Below, one piece after another: positions 23,385-34,622 of a stretch of DNA of 64,000 nucleotides. This DNA comes from Linum tenue (Eukaryota; Streptophyta; Magnoliopsida; Malpighiales; Linaceae), in assembly GCA_946122785.1 (NCBI GenBank), contig CAMGYJ010000006.1, forward strand, positions 31,695,168-31,759,167, written 5' to 3'. Under the pieces are notes generated by a model. The model worked only from the letters and a program-made list of their open reading frames with translations, did no database searches and had not been told where the DNA came from. Numbering within the stretch: position 1 is the first letter of the stretch; every line of letters starts with the position of its first letter. The position numbers and the translations under genes were made by a program.

Positions 23385-24726
23385 TGATAGACCGATAATT
23401 ATACATGTTTTCACACCTATTCTGAAGCCGTTTGAGATATTGATTCTCGTGTTTTAAGCCGATTTCACGCTAGGTTGTGTGCTTATGTCATATTTCAGGA
23501 CCCGGCGTTGGAATCGAGGCAGAGAAACGAGTTCTGGGTCGAAAGGAGCAAAGTTGGGACGAAGTGGGCTGCAGGAGGAAAATACCCGGTCAGGTGGCAA
23601 AATGCCTGACCGGGTATTTATCGTTTTGGGCGCCCGTGAAACAGAGAGGGGCCCGGGCGTGAAGGTTAAATCCCCGGTCGGGGATTATTGGAGTAGACCG
23701 GGGATTCTCCCTCGACCAAAACGCGCGTTTTAAATAATACCCGGTCGAAACCCAAAATACCCGACCGGGTATTTCGACCGAGTATCGCGACAGGCAGCCA
23801 ATTTAAAGGAGAAGAAGGCCAACATTCAAAGGTTCCAAGTTTTTAGAGAGACAGAGCGATTCCTAGAGAGAGAAAGCGACGAACAAGAGTTCCCAAGTGC
23901 CCTAGCTTGATCTTCATCACCATTGGAGCTTGGCTTGAGCTTGGAGAAGTGCCGATCAACGTCCAGGAGCAGAAATCCATCCTTCACAGTATGATTTCCG
24001 CGTCTGAATCTGCTTTTGCTTCTCTCTCCATGGAGTAGTTCCCCCATTCATCTGGGTATGGAGAACCCTAGATTTGTATGCTAGGCCTGATTGTATGAAC
24101 CCAAGTACAGAGTTTATGAATTGATTATATTCGATTGAGGTTTGAATGATTGAATGACTTGAATCCTGATCAAATTCATGTTGTTTCTGCTTTGACCTAG
24201 AATGAGAATATCTGCCTAGGTTGATAGAGTATCCTTAATTGAAGGTAGTGAATTGGCGACTTTAGTCGAGGAGCCAATTCGCTATTCTGTACCGAATTCA
24301 ATTCGGTAGTGGAGGTTTGGTTCGTTAGGGCCTCAATTTGTTTACTCCGGTGGAGGTTAGTCGCCCGCTAGAGACTCAGATTGAGAGGGTCTGGAGACCT
24401 TTAGTCGAGACTTCAGACTGTTTTAGAACCTTCCGCAGTATAACTTTCATGAAAACTGAACTTGGTAAATTGCAATCCGGCTTAACTGCAGTCTAGGGGG
24501 AACCATATCCGGGTGACCTCTCTTGACTTGAAAACAACCGTTTAACTTGCTTTGCGTTTTTGTTTGCTTGAACCTGCACTAAAGTTTCACTGCTAGATAA
24601 CAAGAATTCACCGAGTAGTCATCAAATCTAGGACCCGGGTTGACATTAAAACCCAAACCCGCTATACTACACTTTAGGAAGTGGTTACACTTGGCCATTT
24701 TCTAGAGTGACAGTAGGAGTGAGTCA
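23385..24726 (+). mobile_element. Solo LTR C (Athila-like) with perfect target duplication
   Basis: Starts TGATAGACC, ends GTGAGTCA, flanked by TATAG on both sides (23380-23384 and 24727-24731). Length 1342 bp. The first 30 bases (AATTATACATGTTTTCACACC) match the start of LTR D. The 3' part matches LTRs of elements Y and Z, with the landmark GCTAGATAACA followed by GAATTCACCGAGTAG. Six CCCGGTC/GACCGGG words lie at 23583-23773. No primer site or polypurine tract adjoins, so this is a recombinational remnant of a full element. Confidence 0.92.
23580..23619. repeat. 15-bp perfect inverted repeat in LTR C promoter region
   Basis: Arms 23580-23594 (AAATACCCGGTCAGG) and 23605-23619 are exact reverse complements around a 10-base loop. 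It lies inside the block of repeated CCCGGTC words upstream of the LTR leader. Confidence 0.9.
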
Positions 24727-24731
24727 TATAG

Positions 24732-26140
24732 CGTAAAAGCGTAAGTTTTTTTGTACAATATGATTAATCTTCCACAAACTACATGTCGCAATTAAAAAGG
24801 TCACTACTCATGCACATAATCTAATTCAAAAAATTTTAGGGGACACCTATGGACTATGGCTATGGTGAGTTGGTGACATGCAAGGCACTGTTACTTGCAC
24901 AATTTGGTCGACCTATGTGCTCATCCGGTCTAAGAAATTACGATAGAAACCAAGAAATTCAATCCACAATTATAATAGCAAGAAACCATAACTTCTTAGC
25001 ATCTTAATCACCAACACCAAATACAATAAAATAAACCTCACAATAGTTCATACATACCTAAAATGGAAAACCACATCGACTTAATATCAATCCACGATCA
25101 TAGTTGCTTTAAGCCAAATCGTCTTTAAGACTTAACAAATTTCACAATAACAAAAAAAAAAAAACAATCGAAATAATGGAGTTCCTAGACCTCTCTCCTC
25201 TCACTCATCCGTATTTTCATGATTGGTGTTGCTAGCATAATGATAGCCGGATGTGGTGGGATGCATGTATCTTCCACTGAAAGATCGAAATTCATCTTCC
25301 GTCTCTGTGTCCACTCACCTGTAGCGTGCTCATGTGGCTGGGCTTTGAGCTATGGTATTGTATATGGAATTAATATAATGGGTATTACGGATACTCATAC
25401 TACCCAAACGGGTAATAGTGGGTAACCCGTGGGTATCCAATGTCAAAATTCTTAATCCCATGTTTCATCCCTTAATAAATATTACATGTATTTGGGTACC
25501 CGTAACCTTAAAAAAAAGGGACGGGTATGGGTATAGAGGTCGATCCTTTTAAGAATGAGGTAGATCATTTAATGTACAACGTCGACCGCTTTAAGATTGA
25601 GGTCAACCTTTTTTATTGTTTGCTTGCCAAAGGGGTCGACCATTTTATGTACAATGTCGACAGCTTTGTTGAACGTAACAAAACAGAAACAGTAGATTCG
25701 ATCGACCTTTATTAGTTTGCGGTCGACCTATTGGTGCAAGTCACCGTAGCAAAGTCCAAACTTTTAATAGGAGAGTAAACGTAAAACTAAACCAACAATG
25801 CAATAAGGAAATAATGAGGCTTCTTCATCCATTAAAAAGTATAACCAATTAACAGCTGCACCCCATTATCGATCGTTTTGTTCTAATCTGGATGTCAAAT
25901 TAAACAGGATTACTGAGGCTTCTTTTATTATAGGATTCTTCATCCATTGAAAGTAATAAATCAAATTATTAGTAAATATTAATCACTTACGTCCAAGGTT
26001 GTTAAACTGGATTAAGTCGTCCAACCTGTTTGTAAAGGGGTTTGAGGTTTAATGGTAAGATCGGGGTTCAACCGGGTTAGGCCGGTTTTCACAAGATATG
26101 TTGGTAGTTGATACTGGAGAGCTATTGACACCTAATAAAT
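24732..26140. other. Noncoding repeat-like region with iterated words
   Basis: No supported gene. At 25375-25540 the words GGGTA/TACCC recur. At 25535-25735 GTCGAC recurs four times with variants such as ATCGACC, producing a short open frame with repeated VDHxMYNVDxF peptides that looks like a by-product of the repeats. The layout resembles the promoter word blocks of the LTRs elsewhere in the window, but no LTR ends were found. Confidence 0.45.
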
Positions 26141-26143
26141 TAT

Positions 26144-26565
26144 GCATATAGGTATGTGGTACCTTGCATTTCACCCCAGGGTACCACATACCTTGAGTAT
26201 GAAAGTGTTATCTAAACCTCGGATTAGCATGGTGTTTTGACTTAATACTATACCCTAACCCTTTATTAGTGAACCCTAGGTCCTAATTGGCTAATTATCT
26301 AAATCATAAACTACAAATCCTAAGGTGGTGCATTCAATTTTTTCCTATATTTGGACGAATCATAACCGTCGATCACTGTTTCTGATTAAATTGATCTTGG
26401 GGTATACGATTTAGAGAATTAAGACCTAGATTTTGATCTTTAGGGATTAGAGTACACTATCATGTCCGAAACATAAGTCAATTCAAGGTTTGGATAGCGT
26501 TTTCATACTCAAGGTATGCGCTACCCCGGATTTCACCCTGGGTACCATAGAATTCACCTTATATA
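26144..26565. mobile_element. Long-inverted-repeat MITE 1
   Basis: Arms of about 120 bases: the left arm contains ACATACCTTGAGTATGAAA, then TATCTAAACC and ACTATACCCTAACCC. The right arm carries the reverse complement in the same order (ACTCAAGGTATGCG end). The loop contains ACCGTCGATC. Noncoding. Ends are approximate because the next MITE abuts directly. Confidence 0.75.
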
Positions 26566-26978
26566 TATGGATTCAGGCTAGCATGCACCCGGGCGTATGT
26601 TAGGCTATCGTACGCCCGTTAAGTTTTACTATTTAGATAATGAATTAACCAGAGTTTTTGGCATGATATTATACCTTAACCTCTAATGGGTAAACCCCAG
26701 TACCTAATTTTCTAACGCAAATCATGAGATTCGTTTAATCTTAAGAAGTAAATCAACAATAATTTCGACAAATCAGGACCGTTGATTTGCATTTCAAGAT
26801 TAAATGAATATTATGCTTTGGATTAGTGAATTGGGGACTGGGCTTCACCCATTAGGGGTTAGGATATAGTATCATGTCTCAAAATTTGGTTAATTCATTG
26901 TCTAAATAGCAAAACTCAACAGGTGTACGGTATACTAAGGTACGCCCGAGCGTACGCTAGCCTTTGCCATATATATGG
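26561..26978. mobile_element. Long-inverted-repeat MITE 2
   Basis: Both ends carry ATATATATGG followed by GGCTAGC and a CCGGGCGTA-type palindrome. Inner arms share TATTTAGAYAATGAATTAACC and ATACTATATCCTAACC-like stretches with MITE 1. The loop has ACCGTTGATTT. Noncoding. Confidence 0.78.
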
Positions 26979-27290
26979 AGATGACTGGTATGCTCCAGGA
27001 GCATAGTATACTCCAGATGATCTGACCGTTAGATTTACATGGATTAGCTCCGGTCAATCTCAATGGTCCATTCTTCTTTTCTCTTAAATTTAACTTTGGG
27101 TTTGGGATTAGAAAATCGGAGCCTGGGGTTTATGCATTTGAGATTAGGGTATAGTATCATACCCCAACCTCGGTTTAATTCATGGTCTAGATAGAGATAT
27201 TTCACCACGAGTACATGGAGCATAGTATGCTCCAGGAGCACACGAGCATAGTATTCTCCAAGAGCACATGGAGCATAGTATTCAGTGGCC
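26979..27290. mobile_element. Long-inverted-repeat MITE 3, one arm largely lost
   Basis: Ends carry GGTATGCTCCAGGAGCATAG palindromes on both sides, with two extra copies of GAGCATAGTAT at the right. The right arm has the family core (GGGTATAGTATCATACCCCAA, then TTAATTCATGG), while the matching left arm is missing. The loop has GACCGTTAGATTT. Confidence 0.65.
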
Positions 27291-29216
27291 GCTGATGAAA
27301 GACATTTCGTCCGGTGGCGAGCGACATCGAGGAAGTGGGGAGCTAGGTCGAGACGAGGGGGTGAGGAGAGTCGGTGAGGCATGTGGCGGGGAGCGCTGGC
27401 GGCAAGGCTCTGTTGCGCTCGTTGTTGCCGCTTGCGTGCTCTGCTCCTCTGTTGGCTGCGCTCGATGAAAGAAGGGAATGAAGGGATGAGAATGCAATTC
27501 TCGGGTTAGATTAAAGTTGGAAGAAGTTCTAGACCAGCCAAAAACGATGCCACTTTCCTCATAGCCGGTAGCCAGATAAGTCTGGTCAGACCTCGGTGTT
27601 GACCAGCTTTGACCGCCAACCAGCCAGTTCTAATTATGGCTGGCTCTAGCCCTTTTAGTGCATGGTTTTGGCCAAACCCGATCCGACCGGCCAATTCGAC
27701 CCCAGTTTGATAACCTTGCTTAAGTCCTACATCAAGCAACAAAGTAAGCACTTGATGAAGTTGTGGTATAACATCATCGTCCCTCTTGAATATGTCATAT
27801 GTCATGCTTTCACAAGATGCGTCATCTCAATATTTGGGTGAGTATTGAATTATAAACCAATCGTTGGATTGATTAACTAAGACATGAGGAAGCTGGTTGA
27901 TTAATTGAGTTATAGTTACTCATTTTAAATCTAAAAGAATGTGAATTGAATTGAAAATTGAAGGGCTTGATTGTAACTAATGGAAAGTTGGATGGTTGAA
28001 GTGGCGAACAAATTTTTGGTTGGACCATTTAGATATTTGTGATGGGGCAAGAAGAGAAACGAGAGAGATTTCTAGAGAATAACGGTGCAAAAATATGTAC
28101 CCACATTCACCTCCTCTCCCTCTCCCTTTTCAGTCCTTTCTTTCCTCGCCCATTCTCCATACCCTCATCACTACCAACAACAAACCTTGAAGGAACAAAA
28201 AATGAAAGGGGGCACTAGAGCTGGGGAGTTGAGAAGGAAAGGATGAGAGGAATAGAGAAGCTTTAGAATTTTTCATTTTGCATCAAGGTAGTCAATTCAA
28301 GAGGGGATTAAAAAAAATACACGTCGTTGGATCGTCCTCAAATTTTGAGGACGCGTTTCATACTTTCTCATATTCGATGGACTGTTGGGATCGTTGTATG
28401 ATCTCTGGTTCATCGAGAAAGGTTGTTGGTCAGACACGGCGCGACCTTGTTTTCCTGTAGTTGGGCAGTTGGTTCCAGAGAGGATTACGAACAAACCAAC
28501 CATTGGATCGTCCTCAAACATTGTGGACGGGTTCAAGACTCGTTGTAGGTCGATATGATGTAGGGATCGATGTTATGATCTCTGGTTTGTCAGGAGACAA
28601 TACTGTATAGAGAGGGTGTGAAATTGGTTACAACTCCTTCAACCGGAAACGTACAAAAATGTGTCAGAAATGCATTGTTTCGCCATTTTTCTTGTTTTTA
28701 CTATTTTTATATGCAACTGAAGCATTTTGCCAAGTCAGAAACGTAAAAACGTGCATTTTTATATTTTAAGACGCGTTTTTTACTATATTGGTTGTGACAA
28801 CTCGAATTAAGAGAAATCTGTGGGCTGGTAGATAGGAAGGATGAGCAAACGCGGAGCTAGGTAGGCTCTCATGGACGTGGGGCCTCGGCCTCCTAGAATT
28901 TTGTAATTACGTACAAAATTATTAACGAGTCGAGAAATTGCGTATAAAATAAGGTTTGATATTGAATATTATGTGTGCGCAATAAAATGAAACTAGAGTT
29001 GGAGATAGCCTAATGAAAAGTATGTTGTTTTGCCTCCTACAAAACCTAGTTTGAGTTTGTTAGATGTCAATCTTTTAGCATTTTTTGTTACCTTTTATAG
29101 ATTTATACTTTATATGGCCAAATATCCAATCTAATTATTTTATTTTTATAATTTTCTTTTATATGGCCAAATAGCCAATCTTATCATTGAATTTTTATAT
29201 TTTCTTTTATATGGCT
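27291..29216. other. Unassigned noncoding region with minor repeats
   Basis: No supported gene. GC-rich frames at 27280-27500 on both strands lack motifs. At 28315-28420 and 28495-28600 there are two imperfect direct copies sharing TTGGATCGTCCTCAAA and TATGATCTCTGGTT. At 29097-29217 TTTTATATGGCCAAATA recurs two to three times. Ends where gag-like sequence begins. Confidence 0.35.
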
Positions 29217-30954
29217 AGAGTTTGTGGAGTTATTCAGAGATCATTTCGTGTCGGAGGCCTACCGTAGAACAAAGCAGCAGGAGTTCCTCATGATCAGGCA
29301 GAGAGGGGGAATGAAGGGAGGGAGATAGTGGTTTTGTACACAACCGAGTTTGATAGGCTGCTCACCTATGGATGGCCGCAATTCTAGGATGCTAGGACAC
29401 AACACAATCATTACTTGGAGAATCTGAAGCCTAACCTTAGGCGTGACCTAAGTATTCAAGTATGGAATTGTCGAGAGGAGATATACTAGGCAGGTTTTCG
29501 ACTAGAGAGGATAGATCATACTTTGTTCAATGAGAGGGTGGCCCAATGAGAGAGTTACAAGAGGAAGGTTGGGAGTCAGGACGGGGAACCGAGCAAGGGG
29601 AGTCAAAATTGGAGGAGGCTAATTGGTCCAACCAACTATGGGGGAAACCAGAATCAGACTGGTTTGATTAGGAAGGGGCCTACCTATACAGTACCCAAGG
29701 TCCGTGCAACCAGTTTGGAAAGTACTATCCAGGAGAGTGCAAGTTGCACTTAGTCGTCTATTTCCACTACAATGAGTCCGGCCACTTTACTAGAGAGTGT
29801 CCAAGGAAGGGAGGTCAAGGAAGGGCTCAGTCTGAGCAAATTGTTCATGGTGGACGAGGGAGGACTCAAACCGGCAACCAGTTTGGCAACCAGCCAAGCC
29901 AATAATACAATAATAATGTTGACGGGGTCTCAAGTAGGTGGACAATCGAGGTTCTTTGCCATGATGAGGGAAGATTCCAATGCTACACCAGAAGTGGTAA
30001 CAGGTATGATTGATCTCTACCGTCATTCCGATTTGTGTTCATTGATTCTATTCTACACATTCGTTTATTCCCACAAAGTTTGCAAGAACCTTAGGTATAT
30101 AAACAATGAAGCTAGGTCAGTAACTAGGAGTGAGACCCCGATAAGAGAGATGTTGATAGTGGACTCTGTTATCCGGGATTGCGTTATCATAGTGGTTGGT
30201 TATGGTTTTGAAGCAAGTCTAATCCTGCTACCCTTCGATGAGTTTGACATATTACTGGAAATGTATTGGTTGTTCAAGAATCAAGAGAAGGCGGACTGTT
30301 ACAAGAAGGAGGTAAGTCTTGAAATTGAGGGCAAGGGATTGACATTATTCAAGGGGACCAAGAAGTTGATTCCGAGAGGCCTAATTTGTGCAGTAAGGGC
30401 TTTTATTGATCTAAGAAGGGTTTCAAGCCTACTTGGCTCATGTTAAGGAGGTGAAAGAGAAGAAATAGAAGATGTGCCAATCGTGAGGGAATATCCAGAG
30501 GAACTTTCGGAAGATCTTCCTGGGCTACCGCCCCATCGGGAGGTGAAATTTGATATTGAAGTGGTTCCTGGTACGACACCAAAATCCATTCCTCCTTACC
30601 GTGGCACTAGTGGAGTTGAAGGAGATGTGGCAGAAGATTTTTATCTGCCCTAGAGTATCGCCATTAGGAGCATCGCTGTTATTCGTAAAGAAGAAGAATG
30701 GCAGTATGAGACTATACATCGACTATAAGAGGCTGGACAAGGCAACTATCAATAACTGTTATCCTCTGTCATTGATAGACGATCTCTTTGACCAATTGCA
30801 AGGAGAAATGGTGTTCTTCAAGATCACCCTGCTGTCTGGATACCATCGATTGAGGGTGGCGGATGGCTCCATACCTAAGACAACATTCCGTACACTATAT
30901 GGCCACTATGTGTTCTTGGTCATGTCGTTCGGTTTGTTTACTGATGCAAGATAA
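29217..30954 (+). pseudogene. Ty3/gypsy gag-protease-RT fragment
   Basis: Gag-like start VEFFRDHFVSEAYRRTKQQEF at 29220. A degenerate zinc knuckle near 29770 (VVYFHYNESGHFTRECP: two of three cysteines changed, histidine and last cysteine kept). Protease-like stretch at 29987-30450 in the frame that opens at 29772, with VGYGFEASLILLPFDEFDILLEMYWL, the Ty3 pattern DFDxILGMDWL. The DSG active site is replaced by LFYTF, so the protease is dead. RT from about 30640 to 30950: [32 protein letters not shown] and [13 protein letters not shown], ending at MSFGLF, just where the YxDD block should follow. The frame changes at least twice. Copia-type sequence follows directly. Confidence 0.82.
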
Positions 30955-30974
30955 GAAGGTGATCGTTTATGGCT

Positions 30975-31474
30975 CCATACCTTAAACTAACGGCTTATTG
31001 TGATTCTAACTGGGAAGGTTGTTAGTCTACGCGCCATTCGACTACCGACTACTACATTTAGCTAGGTTATGTGCCCGTTTCTTGGTGAACAAAGAAGCAA
31101 CATGTAGTTGCGCTCTTCTGCAGAGGCGGAAAATTGTGCCATGGCCATCATGGTTAGTGAGGTCATTTGGTTACGACATTTGTTGGCTGAATTAGGTGCT
31201 CCCCAGATGGCAGCTACACCTCTTTTCTACGACAATCAGGTTGCACACCATATTGCAGTGAATCCAGTTTTTCATGAGCGGACTAAGCACGTGGAGATGA
31301 ACTGCTAATTTGTTCGGGAGCGGGTTATTTCAGGTGAAGTTGAGCCACGCAAGATTGCTACATCTTCTCAGCTAGCGGATATCGTCAGCAAAGCCTTAGG
31401 CACGGAGAGGTTCCATTTCCTCTTGTCCAAACTTGACATTCGTGATATCCATGTTGCAGCTTGAGGGAAAGTAT
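30975..31474 (+). pseudogene. Ty1/copia RNase H 3' fragment
   Basis: Starts with LTAYCDSNWEGC, the copia RNase H signature (usually YxDxDWAG). After frame breaks it continues as SSAEAENCAMAIMVSEVIWLR, LLAELGAPQ, PLFYDNQVAHHIAVNPVFHERTKHVEMNC at 31108-31305. After a stop it goes on with FVRERVISGEVEPRKIATSSQLADIVSKALG. Each is a hallmark of the copia pol C terminus (the usual form is SSAEAEYRA, DNQAA, FHERTKHIE, LADIFTKALG). Polypurine tract GAGGGAAAGT follows at 31463. Confidence 0.85.
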
Positions 31475-31665
31475 TGAGATGAACAATTAATCTCGTTTGA
31501 TTAATTACTGTGCTATTTTGTAATTTGCCACTTGAGCTAGAGTTACCCTAGTTAACTGTCGTAGGGTATTTTGTAATCATCTTTGATGGCGCAACCATAT
31601 TTGATGCAGCTTAGTGAACATCAATCGAGAGCTCTGCTCTTCATGGATTAGTCATGTTCAATTGA
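31475..31665 (+). mobile_element. Ty1/copia 3' LTR
   Basis: Begins TGAGATGAACAATTAATC immediately after the purine tract. The right end is put near TTCA/AACA at 31660-31668 by the need for a CA end. No 5' LTR was seen upstream, consistent with a truncated copy. Confidence 0.5.
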
Positions 31666-31668
31666 ACA

Positions 31669-32369
31669 GGGATACCACGCATATCGTGTGTCTTTTCCTT
31701 TTGCGCTTTACTTGTTTTTATTGTAAAGTCATAACGTGATGATATTTAAATTATAATGTTTATCTGGTATAGTCTTAGTGATATTTCACCCACTTATGTA
31801 CCATTTTAGTCGTTTTAGTATAAATTTACCTTCCGCTTTATTGTTTTATGTCAATACGAAAAGTGGTATTTAGAATTAATACTTTACAAAACTTTCTCTA
31901 TCTGTCGCTTAAAATTAACAATGACAACACTTTTTAAAAATATTACTTAAAATTTGCTTTATGAAACATAAATATATCTTCACATAAAATTTGTGGTTGC
32001 AATACTAATTGAAAATTTTGCATAAAATAGACAATGATAGCACTTTTTTACTGTTGTTACAGAAATGCCATTTATACAGCATAAAGCCATCACCTATTAA
32101 CATGTGTCATTTGCATTGTTGCTTATCTATGTCTATGAATGTATAATTCTACAATACCATTGCCTTGATCAGGTGATTGGATTGTGTTTTCATGACTTAA
32201 CCTAGTGACTATGTTCTTATGTCAAGATTGTAACACCCATCAATAGAAGAAAGTTATAATTTCATGACCATTAGGTTATAGCTTCATTTGCATAAGGTTA
32301 AATCCAATTCGAGGATTCTAGGCTTAGTGCTCTAGGGATTAGTTGGCTGATTGACCTTTAAGCAAAGTA
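31669..32369. other. AT-rich noncoding region
   Basis: Nothing supported beyond AT-rich sequence. Confidence 0.3.
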
Positions 32370-32856
32370 GTCTACTAGAAGTGAATCTAAGTGACATGAA
32401 TATTGCCTTAGGTGCTAGCTCAAGTGATTTCTCCCAAATTAAAAGATATGGAAGTTGTGATAAGGCTTGCATTGATCATATAATCATCCTAGCACTAGAA
32501 GGATTCGGTCTTAAGTAACTTTCTCATCTCTAGTGTCTCCACACTAGTTAGTTGTCATTTCTTTCTATTTAGTTCAGTTTAATTAATTCTTAAAGCAAAC
32601 ATTCTGAGTTGATTAGAGAGTAGTTTAAAACAAAGAAATAGTAAATATTAGGTTCCCTTGGAATAGAACTCAAAATCACTACACTACGAGTCTAGTGACT
32701 CGCTCTAAACTACTCTCCCAATCGAAGGCCAAGTATAACGTACGATCAGGTGTAGTATAGTTGAAGTAAAGTAATAAAATTATCAAATCGTAGGGTCTCT
32801 ATGTGTACCATTACACCGCTTCAGTATGTTATCTAGACACACAATATTTTGAGATT
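32370..32856. repeat. Mosaic of LTR tail fragments in opposite orientations
   Basis: 32590-32695 matches the 3' part of element X's LTR in plus orientation (GGTTCCCTTGGAATA). 32696-32856 is a minus-strand copy of the LTR D terminus (TGACTCGCTCTAAACTACTC and GAAGGCCAAGTATAAC, as at 46304). The element X LTR piece then starts at 32857. An inverted relative of 32380-32420 lies at 61390-61445. These are debris of nested insertions. Confidence 0.6.
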
Positions 32857-33686
32857 AAGAAGATTGATTCCATCACTCCCTCTCTTCTAGTTTGTATTTT
32901 TCTTTCTCTCTCTATGACTTGATTCTCTAATGGTTGTTTAGAATAGATGAACCCTAGATTTTAGTTGCTATCTGAATGAGTTTATTTATGGGTATGTTGT
33001 TCTTGTGAATTTATGCCTCATGTGTGTTTAGTTATGCTTGGGTAAATCGCCTATCGTTTGTACTATCCTACTTGAGCTTTTACGATGGGTATTGAGTTTT
33101 AGGGTTAGACGGGTATGCGCCATCAGGTAGACTAAGGAAGGATAATGAGGTATCTTAGGGATTTGAGGTGCACGAGGTGACCGAACCTTTGCCTCTATAT
33201 TGCCTTCCTAGAATAATGCTTTGGGAGGTTCACAAGCGCACATATCCGACTCCCCAGTAGTGTGTGATAGGTTGAACCAGGAGCTACGAGAGCATCCCTA
33301 GAAAGGAAGCTTAGATCGAGGTGACATTGGGTCTTTGTGGGTAACGCTAGGAGGAGGAAGAATTCTTGTGGATCTTTTAAACTCAACTTACCGACTATAG
33401 CTAGGGGAATTCAATTCTAGGCAACCATCTCATCTCTACCGATCTCCTAACCAATTGGTTGGTTTTTTATGAATAGGTTAGGTTAGGTTAGGTTCTTCAC
33501 CAAACTTTTGATTCGATTAGATAGTAGTTTGGAGCGAAGTAATAGTAAGCTTAGGGTTCCCTTGGAATAAGACCGAGCCACTTTACTACAACCCTAGCTA
33601 GGTTATTCTTGGATTAGTTAGGATTGAATAGAAAGTGTGAATCGAATTATAAATTTAAAGCTCGATCACGCAAGAGATCAATTTTT

Positions 33687-33704
33687 TGGCGCCATTGTCG
33701 GGGA
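33687..33704 (+). promoter_or_regulatory. Primer-binding site, tRNA-Asp type (element X)
   Basis: TGGCGCCATTGTCGGGGA differs at two positions from the complement of the plant tRNA-Asp 3' end. It lies 6 bases after the LTR end. Confidence 0.85.
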
Positions 33705-34052
33705 ATCTTAAGTTATTAGGAAACGTTGAGAACTACTAGTTAATCATTTTTGGTGTTTGTGTGTTTTGTGCAAAGTTTGGCGTTGTTTTTTCGTGTTTTG
33801 TGTTGGTGTAGCATTAAGTCTTTGGTGCCTTTTTCTTGTGTTTGTGATGTCGTAATTTTTTTCTCGTATTCTTCTTTCTTTTGTTATGTTCCCTTTAGTT
33901 ATCTTGTGTTAAGTGTTTGTTCACTTTCTGTTTTCTTTTCCTTTTACACTTGTGCTTTTATAGGTTGTTTTTGTTTTTGTGAATATAGATAGTGTTTAGG
34001 TGTAGCTATGGATCCATATGGTTAGCATGAGAAGTGGGGAGATCACCAACTG

Positions 34053-34622
34053 TTGAATTGGTGTTATCTTGAAGCTTCTAGTAGTGGTGCTAGCCAAGGA
34101 CCCGGTTACGAAGAACTGACCCCTCCCTATGACTATCAAAAATACCTCCAAGGGTATCTTTCTCATCCGACATACCAAGAAGACCATCCTTCATTCGAGG
34201 GACTTGAACTAACTTCATCACCGGAGCCAAAGATCCTCTTGGAGCTCGAAATCAAAATATTCACGATGAAATGTAAGAGTCTTTTGCCCGATGTGGAGTC
34301 GTTCATCAATTCAACTCCTACACCTGAACCCTACCAAAGGGAAAAGGAAGGAAGTTCACACTCCAACAATAAAGAGATGCTTCATCCCCCTCTATCATCA
34401 AAGGTCAAATCCTTGAATAAAGAAGACATAAACAAGATGATAGAGGAGCAAGAAACCCGATTTGCTATGTATTTTGACGGTCTTTCTAGAGTCAACCCCC
34501 TTGTCTGGGAATTCTTGGAAAAATGGGACAAGGGTGAGGCCAACAAGGATGAAGAAAACACAACCTCCAAGGATGAAGATGTACTTCATCCTTCATCACC
34601 ACCTACAACCAAAGAGGCGTAG
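34053..34622 (+). CDS. Unrecognised acidic ORF inside element X
   Basis: A 189-codon open frame, the longest in the element's interior. An in-frame ATG (34008) with a stop four codons later hints that the original start was upstream. The protein is rich in Glu, Ser and Pro, with charged stretches (EDINKMIEEQETRFAMYFDG, then EKWDKGEANKDEENTTSKDE). No zinc knuckle, protease or gag motif is visible. The reading continues in shifted frames as another Glu-rich stretch to about 35000, followed by the GEG-like direct repeat at 35055. It occupies the place of gag. It may be a highly diverged gag or a non-gag ORF of a large retrotransposon derivative. Function unknown. Confidence 0.4.
   Translation: MNWCYLEASSSGASQGPGYEELTPPYDYQKYLQGYLSHPTYQEDHPSFEGLELTSSPEPKILLELEIKIFTMKCKSLLPDVESFINSTPTPEPYQREKEGSSHSNNKEMLHPPLSSKVKSLNKEDINKMIEEQETRFAMYFDGLSRVNPLVWEFLEKWDKGEANKDEENTTSKDEDVLHPSSPPTTKEA

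Noticed and set aside
27268..27497. GC-rich frames on both strands, proline-rich on the minus strand
   Set aside because: Low-complexity composition without conserved motif; cannot be separated from chance.
33750..33992. 80-codon frame rich in Phe, Cys, Val
   Set aside because: Comes from T-rich leader sequence of element X just after the primer site; resembles a membrane peptide only through base composition.
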